From the NCBI RefSeq assembly GCF_040436345.1, contig NC_133221.1, forward strand, positions 20,457,165-20,521,164: 64,000 nt of DNA, written 5' to 3'. Source of the DNA: Pagrus major. Its lineage: Eukaryota > Chordata > Actinopteri > Spariformes > Sparidae. A program made the position numbers and the translations under genes. Positions 1-9,630 of this stretch are shown here, one piece after another. The notes beneath the pieces are model-generated. The model was not told where the DNA came from. It made no database searches and saw nothing but the letters and a program-made list of their open reading frames with translations. Position 1 is the first letter of the stretch; each line of letters opens with the position of its first letter.

Positions 1-190
1 CAGGTATGCTGTAATCCTGCTGTAAATAACACAGACACACTCTAATCACAGTGCCTCACTCAAATACACACATTAATTCTCTTGCTCATGCCTACCAAAC
101 AGTCTTTATACTGTTTGCTCGTACTTGTGGTTCGGCTTAAAAGGCTAAGTAAATGTTTGGTGAATGTCTTCATCCTCCATCTCTCTGCAG

Positions 191-932
191 GTGGTTGATT
201 GAGGTTAACGCCTCGCCGTCACACACACCAAGTAGTCAAGAGGATTACGAAATGAAGTGCCGGCTGCTGGAAGACACTTTGAACGTGGTTGATATGGAGG
301 GAAGGTAAAGGCTACGTTCTCATCATGTGGCTCCGTGTACGGTCCATTCATTACATACATCACATTCTTTGATATTCACTCATCTATATCTTTTTAGCCT
401 GAGTTAAGGCACATTTGAAAGTTAAGAAAATAGGGGGAAAGAAGCACCTTTGAAAACACTAGCAACAATAAACAACTGGCTCCCAATTCCTTTAGAACCC
501 AAGGTGAATGCTGTACAACAGGTGATGAGATGGGTTTCTCTTATCTCTTTCTGTCACACCAGTGCTGCATTCTAATTAACAGTGTTTTTGTTCTCATTAG
601 GCTGACTGGCAAGGAGAAAAGGGTGGGTGGCTATGATCTCATGTGGAACGATGGGCCTGTCAATAGAGAGGATGTCAACCTAGAAACATTTGGCAGTACA
701 TGCTTCACTGCCAATACACACTTAGGTAACTTTAATATGCTCTCTGATAAATGTGCAAAAGTTAACATGCAATTATATCAATGCTATTTGTTCATGTGGA
801 AAAGACTTTATCATTCCCCTCTTAATAACTGCTGCACATATATACTTGTTCTTTGCTGCAGGGTGTGTGAATGACAGAGAGAACCAGCTTCGAAGGCTTC
901 TCAAACCATTTCCAGGCCAGAGGAGGATGTAA
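191..932 (+). CDS. ttll9: ttll9, last three coding exons (5' part outside window)
   Basis: Tubulin tyrosine ligase-like 9, a polyglutamylase that adds glutamate chains to axonemal tubulin in cilia and sperm flagella. Coding exons are 191-304, 601-725 and 862-932 (stop TAA 930-932), each bounded by AG and GT signals with matching phase. The first encodes [20 protein letters not shown] and then a [16 protein letters not shown] segment, which is the end of the ATP-grasp TTL domain. The E-V-N-A-S-P-S motif contains the Mg/ATP-binding acidic and Asn residues of the family. The second holds [20 protein letters not shown], which matches the TTLL9 C-terminal tail better than other TTLL members. The last is short and ends QRRM. 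Only about 103 residues are in the window. The human gene sits on 20q11 as I remember, so its position beside fam217b is a synteny difference. Confidence 0.9.
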
Positions 933-1258
933 GACACTCGTCATTTTTATGTCCCACTGTGACAGTACAAGATACGTGTCTGGGAAGACGGGCTCCAAAT
1001 AACTGAAAGACATCAGTAATATATCATACAAAATGAGCTCTCCGTGGTGATCTGATTCATTTCCAAGCACCTAGGTTGAAATCTGAATATGCAAGTTCAT
1101 GAAATCTACATTTTGTTCAAACCACAGCAGACCTTGTAATTTCAGATATCTGAGACATATTTACTTGTCTACAAATGTTTTTTCCATATGAGTGCAGTAC
1201 TTTGCATGATTAATGACCACACATGTGCTAAGGTTTGGGATTTCAGCAGTGTCTCGGT

Positions 1259-1264
1259 AATAAA
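1259..1264 (+). terminator. ttll9: AATAAA polyadenylation signal, probably ttll9
   Basis: Canonical AATAAA hexamer about 330 bases after the ttll9 stop codon on the same strand. It is the first such hexamer after the gene. Cleavage would fall near 1275-1290. Assignment is by position only. Confidence 0.45.
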
Positions 1265-1289
1265 GACAGTTATGAACTGTGTATGTCTT

Positions 1290-2706
1290 CATGTGTTCGA
1301 CAGAATGGAAAAAAATGGATCAATGTGCCTTGAGTGCAAAACATTTATTTCTATGCCTTACAAATACTTGCATTCAACATTGAGAAAATACATACCACAA
1401 TCTTTCTGCGTGCGTGTCAACATAATGTACACATTTGTAATAACATCGCCCCTCCCGGCCCTTTATCTATGGCTTTGATACTTGACATGAAGATTGAGTA
1501 AAGAGGAGCAATCAGAATACATATCACATTATTTACATGAATGTAGTGCACATGGTAGATCACAACAAACGGATAAGACACTAATGTAAACACAGTGTTC
1601 TACACGCTTCAAGTATGCAGTGGAATATGATGATATGTATAACATTACCATGTTACAGCCTAACAACTGGGATGTTGACATTCCATTGAATGGAATGACC
1701 AATGGTACAGCACAGCAGACAATAAGTTACATTCAGCTCTTTTACTAAACATTTTCTACTTGTGCATGATGATGTAAACATAAGAATGACATGGATGAAT
1801 ACAAGTCGACCACAACACTTTTTCATAAATATAACTATGGTATAGAAAATTTGGAAAAATATGCATTTACATTCGTAGCAAACATTACACTGTCTTCAGT
1901 GACGGAAACAGCTCAGCTCTATGCAAAATACAATATATCATATCATAGACTACAATTCAAGCTGTTCAAACATGAAAAGCCCTTGTAACCAAAAATGTAA
2001 TACCATTGCACAAATATATCTGAAACAAATTACATTACTGCAGCACACCACCACTTATTGCACCTCCTTCTGTCTTCAGCAAAAGATGCTTCAACTGAAC
2101 ATATGTCTGATAACATGATGAGGCACCAAAGAAAAGACAGAAAGCAAACATTGAGTAAAGTAAGTGCGATGAAAACAAATACATTCCAACATCAAAAAGT
2201 CCAATAGTAACTGCTATGGTTGTGTTCGATGACTAACATGGAATGATCTGTGTTTAACTACTATGGATTACTGATGGTGAAAGCTTTCCAGTAGTACAGT
2301 AGATGCTTATTTTATGCCTATTTCAACATTAGTAGCACACAGAGATGACTGTGTAGTGCAAGAGTTCAGTTTACATAGAAGCTGTGTTTATAATCCTACT
2401 AGTTTTTAGGGTCATAACGAGCCTTCTGTCACTGTACATTTGGAATGAAATACACTACGTACTGTATACACTGTATAACTCTGTTCTATTAATGTGTCAT
2501 ACTACGTTTTGAAATCATTGCTGTTTTGTCTCTACTCTAGCTGCTTGTTAGTTTTGACCTTTTGAAGGCTGTACACCACGGACTGATTTAGACTGCTGTA
2601 CAACAGTTACGACATGTTAGTATTACACAGATTACACAGAAAGCAAGCATAGGTTCAAGCTCCTGTACCAAGTAAAGCACTATAAAGCACTGTAGGTCTA
2701 TAGGGT
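1290..2706. other. Intergenic or 3' UTR between ttll9 and fam217b
   Basis: AT-rich sequence with only short open frames and no splice-bounded coding exon that I can see on either strand. The two flanking genes converge here, so part of the stretch is expected to be the fam217b 3' UTR on the minus strand. No repeat family was recognised. Confidence 0.5.
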
Positions 2707-4738
2707 TTACTTTGCAACAAAGTGCACATTTTTTGTTTTGCCATTCTGCTTACTGCTAAGCGGTGCTTTGGAGAGAGGCTGCGGCTCTTTAGCAGCTCTT
2801 TTCAGAGCGGTTTTAGAGGCCTGACCTGCTGCCTCTGTCCTCTGCCAGTCCTTCTCCACTCTCTTGGGGGTGAGGACCTCTCTCTTACTTGCAGCAAAAA
2901 CACGTTTCTCTGCACCAGCTGCTTTGCTGCCACCAGGCTCCTTCTTCACATCCGTCTCAGAGTTAGCTCTGACACGGCTTTTCCTCACCTGACCTCTGCC
3001 GTTCGGGTTAGTCCCAGACTCCTGGGGTTGCTTACGGGCGTTGCCTGCAGCCTGCATGTGCCTGAGATGACTCCTTCCAGCTGAGGGGCTAACTGGGGTC
3101 TGGGCTCCTCCTCCGCCGCCGTTTTGTCCTCCTGGGCTCTGACCTTCGTTGGAGGTTGCTCGGGTCTCGCTGCTGCTCCTCTTCGCTGGTGCCCCAGGTT
3201 TGGCTCTGCGCTCAAGCAAAGGGCTGAGGCGCGAGTGGCGCTGGTAGGCGTAGGCAGAGCAGCTTCCATTGCACAATGGGTAGCGAATGTGACAGTGTGG
3301 GCAAACTGGGAAGCGGGAGTGCTGGTGCTGTGCTGAGGCAGGTGATGGAGGGTTGTTGACTGGTGCGAATGGGAAGGCTCGCTGGCTGTGCCGCAGCCCT
3401 TTCGGGGAGTTGAGTCGGGATGGTGGGGCTGTGTGAGGCCTCGGTGGGTGAGCAGTAGTGGCAGAGGGGAATCCCTGTGGCCTTGAGCGGCTCCCAGGCG
3501 GACGGCTGCTCTCTGCTTGCACTGTTTGGATCTGGAGCCACTCAAGCTGCAGCAGCCTCTCCAGGTACTTCTCTAGGGGCCCCACAGGCTTGGGTCGGGG
3601 GGCACCACGGCCCTCCGTATGAAGGAACACTGCCAGCTGTCTCAGGCTCCAGCTGTTGAAGGGAGGAGGCAGGAAGTCTTGGTAACTGTAGCTGGGTTTC
3701 TCACTTTCATCTTCGTCGCCCACAGTCCCACGGGGACCTGGGAAGTCCGGGGGAAAGTCGTTACTGTTGATGACCTCGGCTCGGAGGTTGAGGTGAGGAG
3801 GGGTGCAAGGGGTGCAGGGAGAGGGCAACACGGGCAGCCTCTCGGAGTCTGACAGATCGCTGGCGCTGTCAGTGTCAACATCCTTCTGGATGTAGTGCTG
3901 CTGTAGTGCCTCCGGGGTGGGGGCTGGGGAGTGTGTGAGGGGGTGTGCTGGCATGTGTCGTAGCCCTGATATTGGGGAGAGAGGCAGGGAGAGGGCTCGC
4001 CGATTTTTCCCCATGCCGCCGCGATTCGAGTGGAGCTCATTGCTGCATGGTGACAGTCGCTGATTGTCGCGCTTCTCCTCCTTCCTGTGCACAGATAAGT
4101 GTTTGCGGAGTTGAGGTCTCAAATCTCCTTCGTCTTCAGGGCTGTAAAGAGACAGACGTGTGTGATGAGGAGAAAAGCTGTTGGGGATTTGGGGATTTAC
4201 TGTACCTGAAGCAAAGCATTCAGTTAAGACTGTAAACCCCTCTCCACACATACCTGGAAAGTTTGCTCGTATTCCGTGTAGAGCAAGTTTTGACCCTGGC
4301 TGCTTTAGACTGTGCACCCTGTAAAACACACATTATGGAGACTGTTTTGAGTCTTATTAAGCACACAGCCCACACCACACGCTGCAACACCATCTTACAC
4401 TCTGATTTAGCAGAATGCCATTCACTCACCCTCTGCACTGCTGTCACTGTGTCCTTATCCTGACCTGGTCCTGGGAGGCCATTTTTCACTTGTCCCGGTG
4501 CTTTCTTCATCTTGTTACCTTTCTTTGAACTGTGGAAACATGATAGTGTGTGTCAGGCTCGCCTCAAACCTACGTCTGAGACAAAACACGACAGGTCCAA
4601 TTCAGATGTGTCGCTGTAAAATGGGGCCTACCTGGTCACCGGTCCGGTATTTTCAGTATTTTTTACCCGAATCTTCTCTTTGGAGACCACGCGTTTCAGT
4701 GTCGTGGATGCTGTGCGTTCCTGCATGATGGGCCCCAT
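2707..4738 (-). CDS. fam217b: fam217b, family with sequence similarity 217 member B
   Basis: Four coding exons on the minus strand, in transcript order 4632-4738, 4430-4529, 4254-4318 and 2707-4141. All introns are GT-AG and the phases agree, giving about 568 aa. I chose the ATG at 4738-4736 because the exon then runs open to a consensus donor. The family hallmark is the acidic serine block DTDSASDLSDSERLPV (about residues 180-195), followed by a Pro-rich LNLRAEVI segment and the SWSLRQLAVFLHTEGR and YLERLLQLEWLQIQ stretches. The C-terminal third is low-complexity, rich in Ser, Pro and Lys/Arg, and probably disordered. No enzymatic domain is visible and the molecular function is unknown. The head-to-head position with ppp1r3d supports the assignment over the paralogue FAM217A. 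Confidence 0.85.
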
Positions 4739-5648
4739 GATGCAGGTCGCCAGGCAGGGATGTTGTTTCGAGTCCAGCACAAAAATCAAACGATACGGTA
4801 GCTAAAGAACCCAACCGACATCTCGGATCTGATGCTCTATTCTGAGAATGAAGCTAAAAACACCCATTTTCTCAAAAGTGCTGCAATGCATCATGCGCAG
4901 ATGTCGACAGTCGTTTCTCCGCTGCAGGTTGAAAACTCGTCCTTCCTCCGTTGCCGTCGACTCGCCTCTCTGTCGAAGAACGATTTAGCGAATATTTTTA
5001 AAGATTTGGTGACAGAAGACGCATCTTTTTTCCGACTGTCATCTTCCTCGCCATTAAAAATGCAACACGGGCTCACGGCGCATACGCTTTGTTTGGCTCG
5101 CCGTCCCAGGCAGATAGGTTTGTTTACCTGCCGCTGACTGGCTCGGCGCTTGTGTCGGAGCGGGCATGCGCGGTGCATCATGGGACTTGGAGTAGAAGCA
5201 TACTAATCGCTCTTTCAAGCCACACAGTGAAACGCTCTTTAATGAGTCTACTTAGCATTCACAAACTATGCAAAATTCAAGTGGGGGAGCGGTGGATGCT
5301 GTTTGATGAAACGGGTTAGAAAGAATTGAAACGAATACAACTGTTAATCTTAAATCACTCAATCTCCCAGACAACGTCAGTGGTATTCTGGTGCGTTTGC
5401 AGCTTCCTGTTATACTGCGCGCATGTTTAGCAGATCTCCATCGAGGGCACACTACAGACATGCATGTGATTTGGGGGGATATGACGGTGGATGGCAGTCG
5501 CAGATCAGGTTATGTGATCGCGGCCGATAGCGGAGACTCCATGACGCACGGAAACGCGCAGCTCCAGTGAATACTGATGAACATGGAGGAGCGAGCTTAG
5601 GCTTCATCGTGCAGCTTAGATGTAGCTAACGCGTCATATCTTTATATG
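4739..5648. promoter_or_regulatory. CpG-rich head-to-head promoter of fam217b and ppp1r3d
   Basis: The 1.2 kb between the two divergent start codons is rich in CpG compared with flanking DNA (about 4880-5200 and 5500-5640). It contains an NRF1-type GGCATGCGCGG at about 5163-5173, next to a CATCATGGGA element. A second TGCGCGCATG is near 5416-5425. A likely ppp1r3d 5' UTR exon ends at the donor TATATG|GTGAGG (5648/5649) and joins the coding exon at 5956. No TATA box is obvious for either gene. One shared bidirectional promoter is inferred from orientation, spacing and composition. Confidence 0.6.
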
Positions 5649-5980
5649 GTGAGGTGAAGTCAACGTCTTGTCTTATTAAACTATAATATAAGCAGTAATG
5701 CTGCAAATGTTCAGAGAGAGTGGTTTAGGCTGTATGCATTCAGGCACGTACTCCCAGAGCACACGCCCACTCTTCTCCTGTTTGTTTGTTGTCAGATTGA
5801 CACGAACAGAGTCTAATTCGCAGCAGGATATCATGCATCATCAAGTAAAAGAGTGCACAAATGCTTCAGCTGTCAGTATGTTTTTAGTTAGAGCACATTC
5901 TGTGCATGGATGTGATATAATACTAATGCATTTAAACTTCTTTAAATCTTTACAGGTGAGGACACCAGATCTCACAAAAT

Positions 5981-6895
5981 ATGGATAGAGGGTGGTTTAT
6001 TGGACATGACAGGATTCGGCCAATGAGATCAGACGAGCAGATGCCAAGCAGCGTCTCAAGATCCTGCATGACTATCAACCTGACTGAAATGCTTCGAGCA
6101 GACAAACCTAATGCACCAAAAAAGCCAGTTCCAATCCGCCCCCCGAGCCCTCGAGTCTCTCCGCCGAAGGCACATGAGTTCCACTGCAGTCACTCCTGTG
6201 AACCCCCTCCCAAACCCATCATCCGACAGCGGTCACACTCTCTGCCCTCCACAACAGAGAAGAAGAAGCGATGCAGGAATGTCGGTGTGCGGTTTGTTGA
6301 CTCTTTGGGGGTCGACCTGGAAGACGTTAGGCTTTTCAGATCTGGAGAGGATCCACGTGTACCACATCATGTCACCTTTAGATTGTTGATGGGAGCAGAG
6401 TTGGCAGATGGAAGGCATCTGGAAATATCCTTGCCATACCTGAAGCCAAGTTTTGCCCAACAACCAGGCGAGCAGCCAGGATTCCTGCAGCGTCTCCACG
6501 AGCAGAAAGTGTGTCTGGAGAGAGTCTTGTGCTTTGAGCTGGGTGTCATTGGAATCAGCCAGGTCCTCAATTTGGACTTTGAGAAAGATGTCACAGCGCG
6601 GTTTTCATTTACAGATTGGAAGAGCTGCACAGAAACTAAAGCCTCTTGGGTGTCCACCATCACCAAGACCTGGGAAGGAGGAGGGGGCCAACTCAGCTGT
6701 GATACTTTCCGGTTTCACCTGCCTGTTCCTCCATTCCTGCAGCCTGGAGCAGTTTTGCAGTTTGCCATCCGGTACAAAGTCGGTGGGGCTGAATACTGGG
6801 ACAACAATAATGGAGAGAATTATAAGTTAGTTTGCCATAACTACAAGTTCACTGTGCCAAAAGAATGCGAGGATAGCATGGTGCACTTCATTTAG
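5981..6895 (+). CDS. ppp1r3d: ppp1r3d, PP1 glycogen-targeting regulatory subunit
   Basis: Intronless 304-aa reading frame whose exon starts after a TTTACAG acceptor (5956). The protein recruits protein phosphatase 1 to glycogen, favouring dephosphorylation of glycogen synthase and phosphorylase. An RSHSLP motif at residues 84-89 fits a mode-I 14-3-3 site and matches RARSLP of the human protein. The PP1 docking site is GVRF (102-105), followed by VDSLGVDLEDVRLF. The CBM21 carbohydrate-binding domain spans about 175-292, with CLERV near its start and the glycogen-binding signature WDNNNGENY at 273-281. The C-terminus ECEDSMVHFI matches ECEESWIHFI of human PPP1R3D, which separates it from PPP1R3B and C. 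The docking site lacks the usual Lys/Arg just before VRF. Human PPP1R3D is about 299 aa, so the length is normal. Confidence 0.95.
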   Translation: MDRGWFIGHDRIRPMRSDEQMPSSVSRSCMTINLTEMLRADKPNAPKKPVPIRPPSPRVSPPKAHEFHCSHSCEPPPKPIIRQRSHSLPSTTEKKKRCRNVGVRFVDSLGVDLEDVRLFRSGEDPRVPHHVTFRLLMGAELADGRHLEISLPYLKPSFAQQPGEQPGFLQRLHEQKVCLERVLCFELGVIGISQVLNLDFEKDVTARFSFTDWKSCTETKASWVSTITKTWEGGGGQLSCDTFRFHLPVPPFLQPGAVLQFAIRYKVGGAEYWDNNNGENYKLVCHNYKFTVPKECEDSMVHFI

Positions 6896-7439
6896 CGTGC
6901 TGACTAAAGGTAGAAGAATCTATTTAGAGCACTTTATGATGGTTGTCAGCACAAACCACTGAAAATGTGTAACTGCATCGTAACATGTAATGTTCATTTT
7001 GTTCAAGATAAACTGTTAACTCTGGACAGACCTAGCCAGAGCAGAATTAACCAACACTGGTGCACTTATACCTGATGCCAACTTTAGTCCCACTGTTTCA
7101 CTTTGGTGTATTATTTTTTTCAAACTTGCGCTGTATTATTTGATTTTCTTGGCGATTCGAAAATTGCACTTTAATGTGGGAACATCTAATGGAAGTGACA
7201 AACACTGAGCACTGCACAAATACTCTGTGCATTTGAAATAATTGCACATTTTCTTCCTGATGGGTATTTGACCTGGAAAACAGTATACATTGCAGGAATT
7301 TGGTCCTCTGAAACCATTTGCTCTGTATTCAGAGCTTATTTTTGAGTCAAATTTTGTCAAACAAAATGGCCAGACCATGCAATAGATTCAATTTGAATAT
7401 CTTTGAATGAATCAGAAAAGAATGCTTATTTTGTATAAC

Positions 7440-7445
7440 AATAAA
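7440..7445 (+). terminator. ppp1r3d: AATAAA polyadenylation signal of ppp1r3d
   Basis: AATAAA about 545 bases after the ppp1r3d stop, followed by TG/TTG-rich sequence (about 7460-7490) as expected downstream of a cleavage site. The stretch from 6896 to here is then the 3' UTR. Confidence 0.65.
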
Positions 7446-7710
7446 GTACAATTGCACACATTTGTCTGCTTGTATTATATTAATGTGTGTAGTAGTATAA
7501 TTGATATTCTGTCTGAAAGCTGAAGTCCGACCTCCTCTCTTAGTTATGACTCATTAGTTCTTCTCCTAGCTTTCTTTTTGGTAGAAAAAACAAACATATT
7601 TTTAATGAAAAAATATTTTTGTCAAGTTTTTGGATATTAAACGTCAAATTCCATTATCATATTCATCTTAAAATAGTTAAATGGCATTTTTAATTTTTCT
7701 TATTGTCCCC

Positions 7711-8110
7711 CAAAGGGTTAGGGTTAGGGTAACCATTCTTCAGTGAACGACATCCTCTGTCCTTAGAAAAACTTGCTGAGGAAAAACACCCTTTTAACAG
7801 GGGAAAAAAAATGATGAAAGAAACCTCAGGAAGAGCCACAGGAGGGATCCCTCTCCCAGGACGGACAGACATGCAATAGATGCCACATGTACAGAACAGA
7901 ACAACAAAATCACAGTTTACAAGTTGCATTGACAGAATATCTGATACAAATTATAATATATGTAAAGTATGTGGATCCATGAGACGACTGAGCAGGCCAA
8001 GGCATCGCCAAGTCATGCCGGAGCCACACGACCTCCTCTCCACCGCGGTGACCTGGAAGAGGGCAGGCCACACAAGATAATTAGCAGTAAAACAGAAAAG
8101 ATCAGAGGTG
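7711..8110. repeat. Teleost interspersed repeat with short telomere-like run
   Basis: The block starts with a short GGGTTA run (7715-7730). It continues with the phrases AGGGATCCCTCTCCCAGGAC (about 7844) and TGCCGGAGCCACACGACC (about 8015), which I recognise from many fish genomic sequences as a dispersed, probably non-autonomous element. No open frame of transposase type is present. I do not know the family name, and the borders are approximate. Confidence 0.5.
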
Positions 8111-8420
8111 AAGAGGCATACATTTTTACAGAAATACAGATATAAGGAGATAGTAAAACAAAGGAGAGCAATGGTCCAGCGGAGCCCAGGGTATGATGAT
8201 CCATATGCATCAATATGTGAGGCAATATGTAAAGTGAATTATTTTATTATAATTTACTCAAATAACACATACACACGTGGAAATTATAATTCAATTTCGG
8301 AAATACATTTTAATTTTTAAGCTTATACTATCATTTTGATAAAGTCCCTTATGGGCTTCCATATCTGTCAATGCTTTCAGCTAAATGGGAATAACTATGT
8401 TGCTTATGTGGAGATCATGG

Positions 8421-8870
8421 ATGTATAGATCCATGGTGGAGATGCTCTGGATGTATAGATCCATGGTGGAGATGCTCTGGATGTATAGATCCATGGTGGA
8501 GATGCTCTGGATGTATAGATCCATGATGGAGATGCTCTGGATGTATAGATCCATGGTGGAGATGCTCTGGATGTATAGATCCATGGTGGAGATGCTCTGG
8601 ATGTATAGATCCATGGTGGAGATGCTCTGGATGTATAGATCCATGGTGGAGATGCTCTGGATGTATAGATCCATGGTGGAGATGCTCTGGATGTATAGAT
8701 CCATGGTGGAGATGCTCTGGATGTATAGATCCATGGTGGAGATGCTCTGGATGTATAGATCCATGGTGGAGATGCTCTGGATGTATAGATCCATGGTGGA
8801 GATGCTCTGGATGTATAGATCCATGGTGGAGATGCTCTGGATGTATAGATCCATGGTGGAGATGCTCTGG
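8421..8870. repeat. 30-bp minisatellite, 15 units
   Basis: Fifteen tandem copies of a 30-base unit (starts ATGTATAGATCCATGGTGGA, ends GATGCTCTGG) lie exactly in register, followed by a broken unit at 8871. Only one substitution is visible: the unit at 8511 has CCATGATGGA for CCATGGTGGA. Because the period is a multiple of three and lacks stops, long artificial reading frames run through it on both strands. These are not genes. Near-identity implies recent amplification or homogenisation. It ends about 50 bases upstream of the sycp2 NRF1 site. Confidence 0.97.
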
Positions 8871-8914
8871 ATGCAACTGTCCAGTTTAGGAGTAGACGTC
8901 TGTCGATAACGTCT

Positions 8915-8990
8915 GCCACGCGCATGCGCAATGACCGGAAATGCTTCGCGCGGTTTGCGCCTCACCGACTGTGAACCTGTCAAATAAAAG
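8915..8990 (+). promoter_or_regulatory. sycp2: sycp2 core promoter and 5' UTR exon
   Basis: A palindromic NRF1 site, CGCGCATGCGCA, is at 8919-8930. An ETS-type ACCGGAAATG follows at 8933-8942, and then further CpG-rich sequence. A donor AAAAG|GTATCA at 8990/8991 would splice this non-coding exon to the acceptor CCTCCACAG|TCACTC (9593/9594), 37 bases before the start codon. NRF1 plus ETS sites are typical of TATA-less vertebrate promoters. The start of transcription is inferred to lie near 8930-8960. Confidence 0.6.
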
Positions 8991-9630
8991 GTATCATGTC
9001 CTGATTTTGATATTCAACATCACAGTAAGTAAATTAATGTAACACAAATTATAAAGTCCGATGTCGTATCCTGTGCGATGTATGTTTACGGTGCTCAGTG
9101 CCTCCTGAACGTTAACTCGGAAAGCAAGTCAGTTAACAGTAGAGCTAGCTAGCTAACGTCACCGCTGCATTAGCAGCAGATATATTTAAGCTAACGTTAC
9201 TTTTAAATAGTGAGGCTATTGATTTGACTGGTCAGCGCAGGTCCGTAACCTATAAAGATTGATGTAATCTTATGGCAAACTAAATGTACAGCAGCAGTTA
9301 TGTAAAGTACTGAGCTAAAGTGACTTTAGGTTTACATTAGCAGCGTTAATGCAGGAATGGTCGTTACATTTGCTAGTGTTAGCCAGCTAGTTTAACTAAA
9401 TGGCTGTAATGATTAGCATCTCACTAACGGTTTGGAAAACGGTCCCACTGAACCAGTCAGAGAGGTCACTGCACATGGAGCTTGATTTACTGCCTAACTA
9501 GCCTAACAAATCACATCATGTTGGAATTATCCTAGTTTTAGATGAGGTCAACTCATGTTCAAGTAACGCTGATGTTCGCAATTGCCTCCACAGTCACTCT
9601 GAAGACAGTAGGGTCCAGCAACATTAAAGA

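Noticed and set aside
3124-4040. Alternative frames on both strands over the big fam217b exon
   Set aside because: They are shadows of a GC-rich coding exon. Only the frame with the DTDSASDLSDSERLPV block matches a family.
7715-7730. Interstitial telomere repeat
   Set aside because: Only about two and a half GGGTTA copies at the edge of a dispersed repeat; too short to imply a fusion or healed end.
8381-8983. Long open frames on both strands with MYRSMVEMLW or SIHPEHLHHG-type decapeptide repeats
   Set aside because: They are the translation of a 30-bp tandem repeat whose length is divisible by three. Several frames on both strands are open, so coding is not supported.
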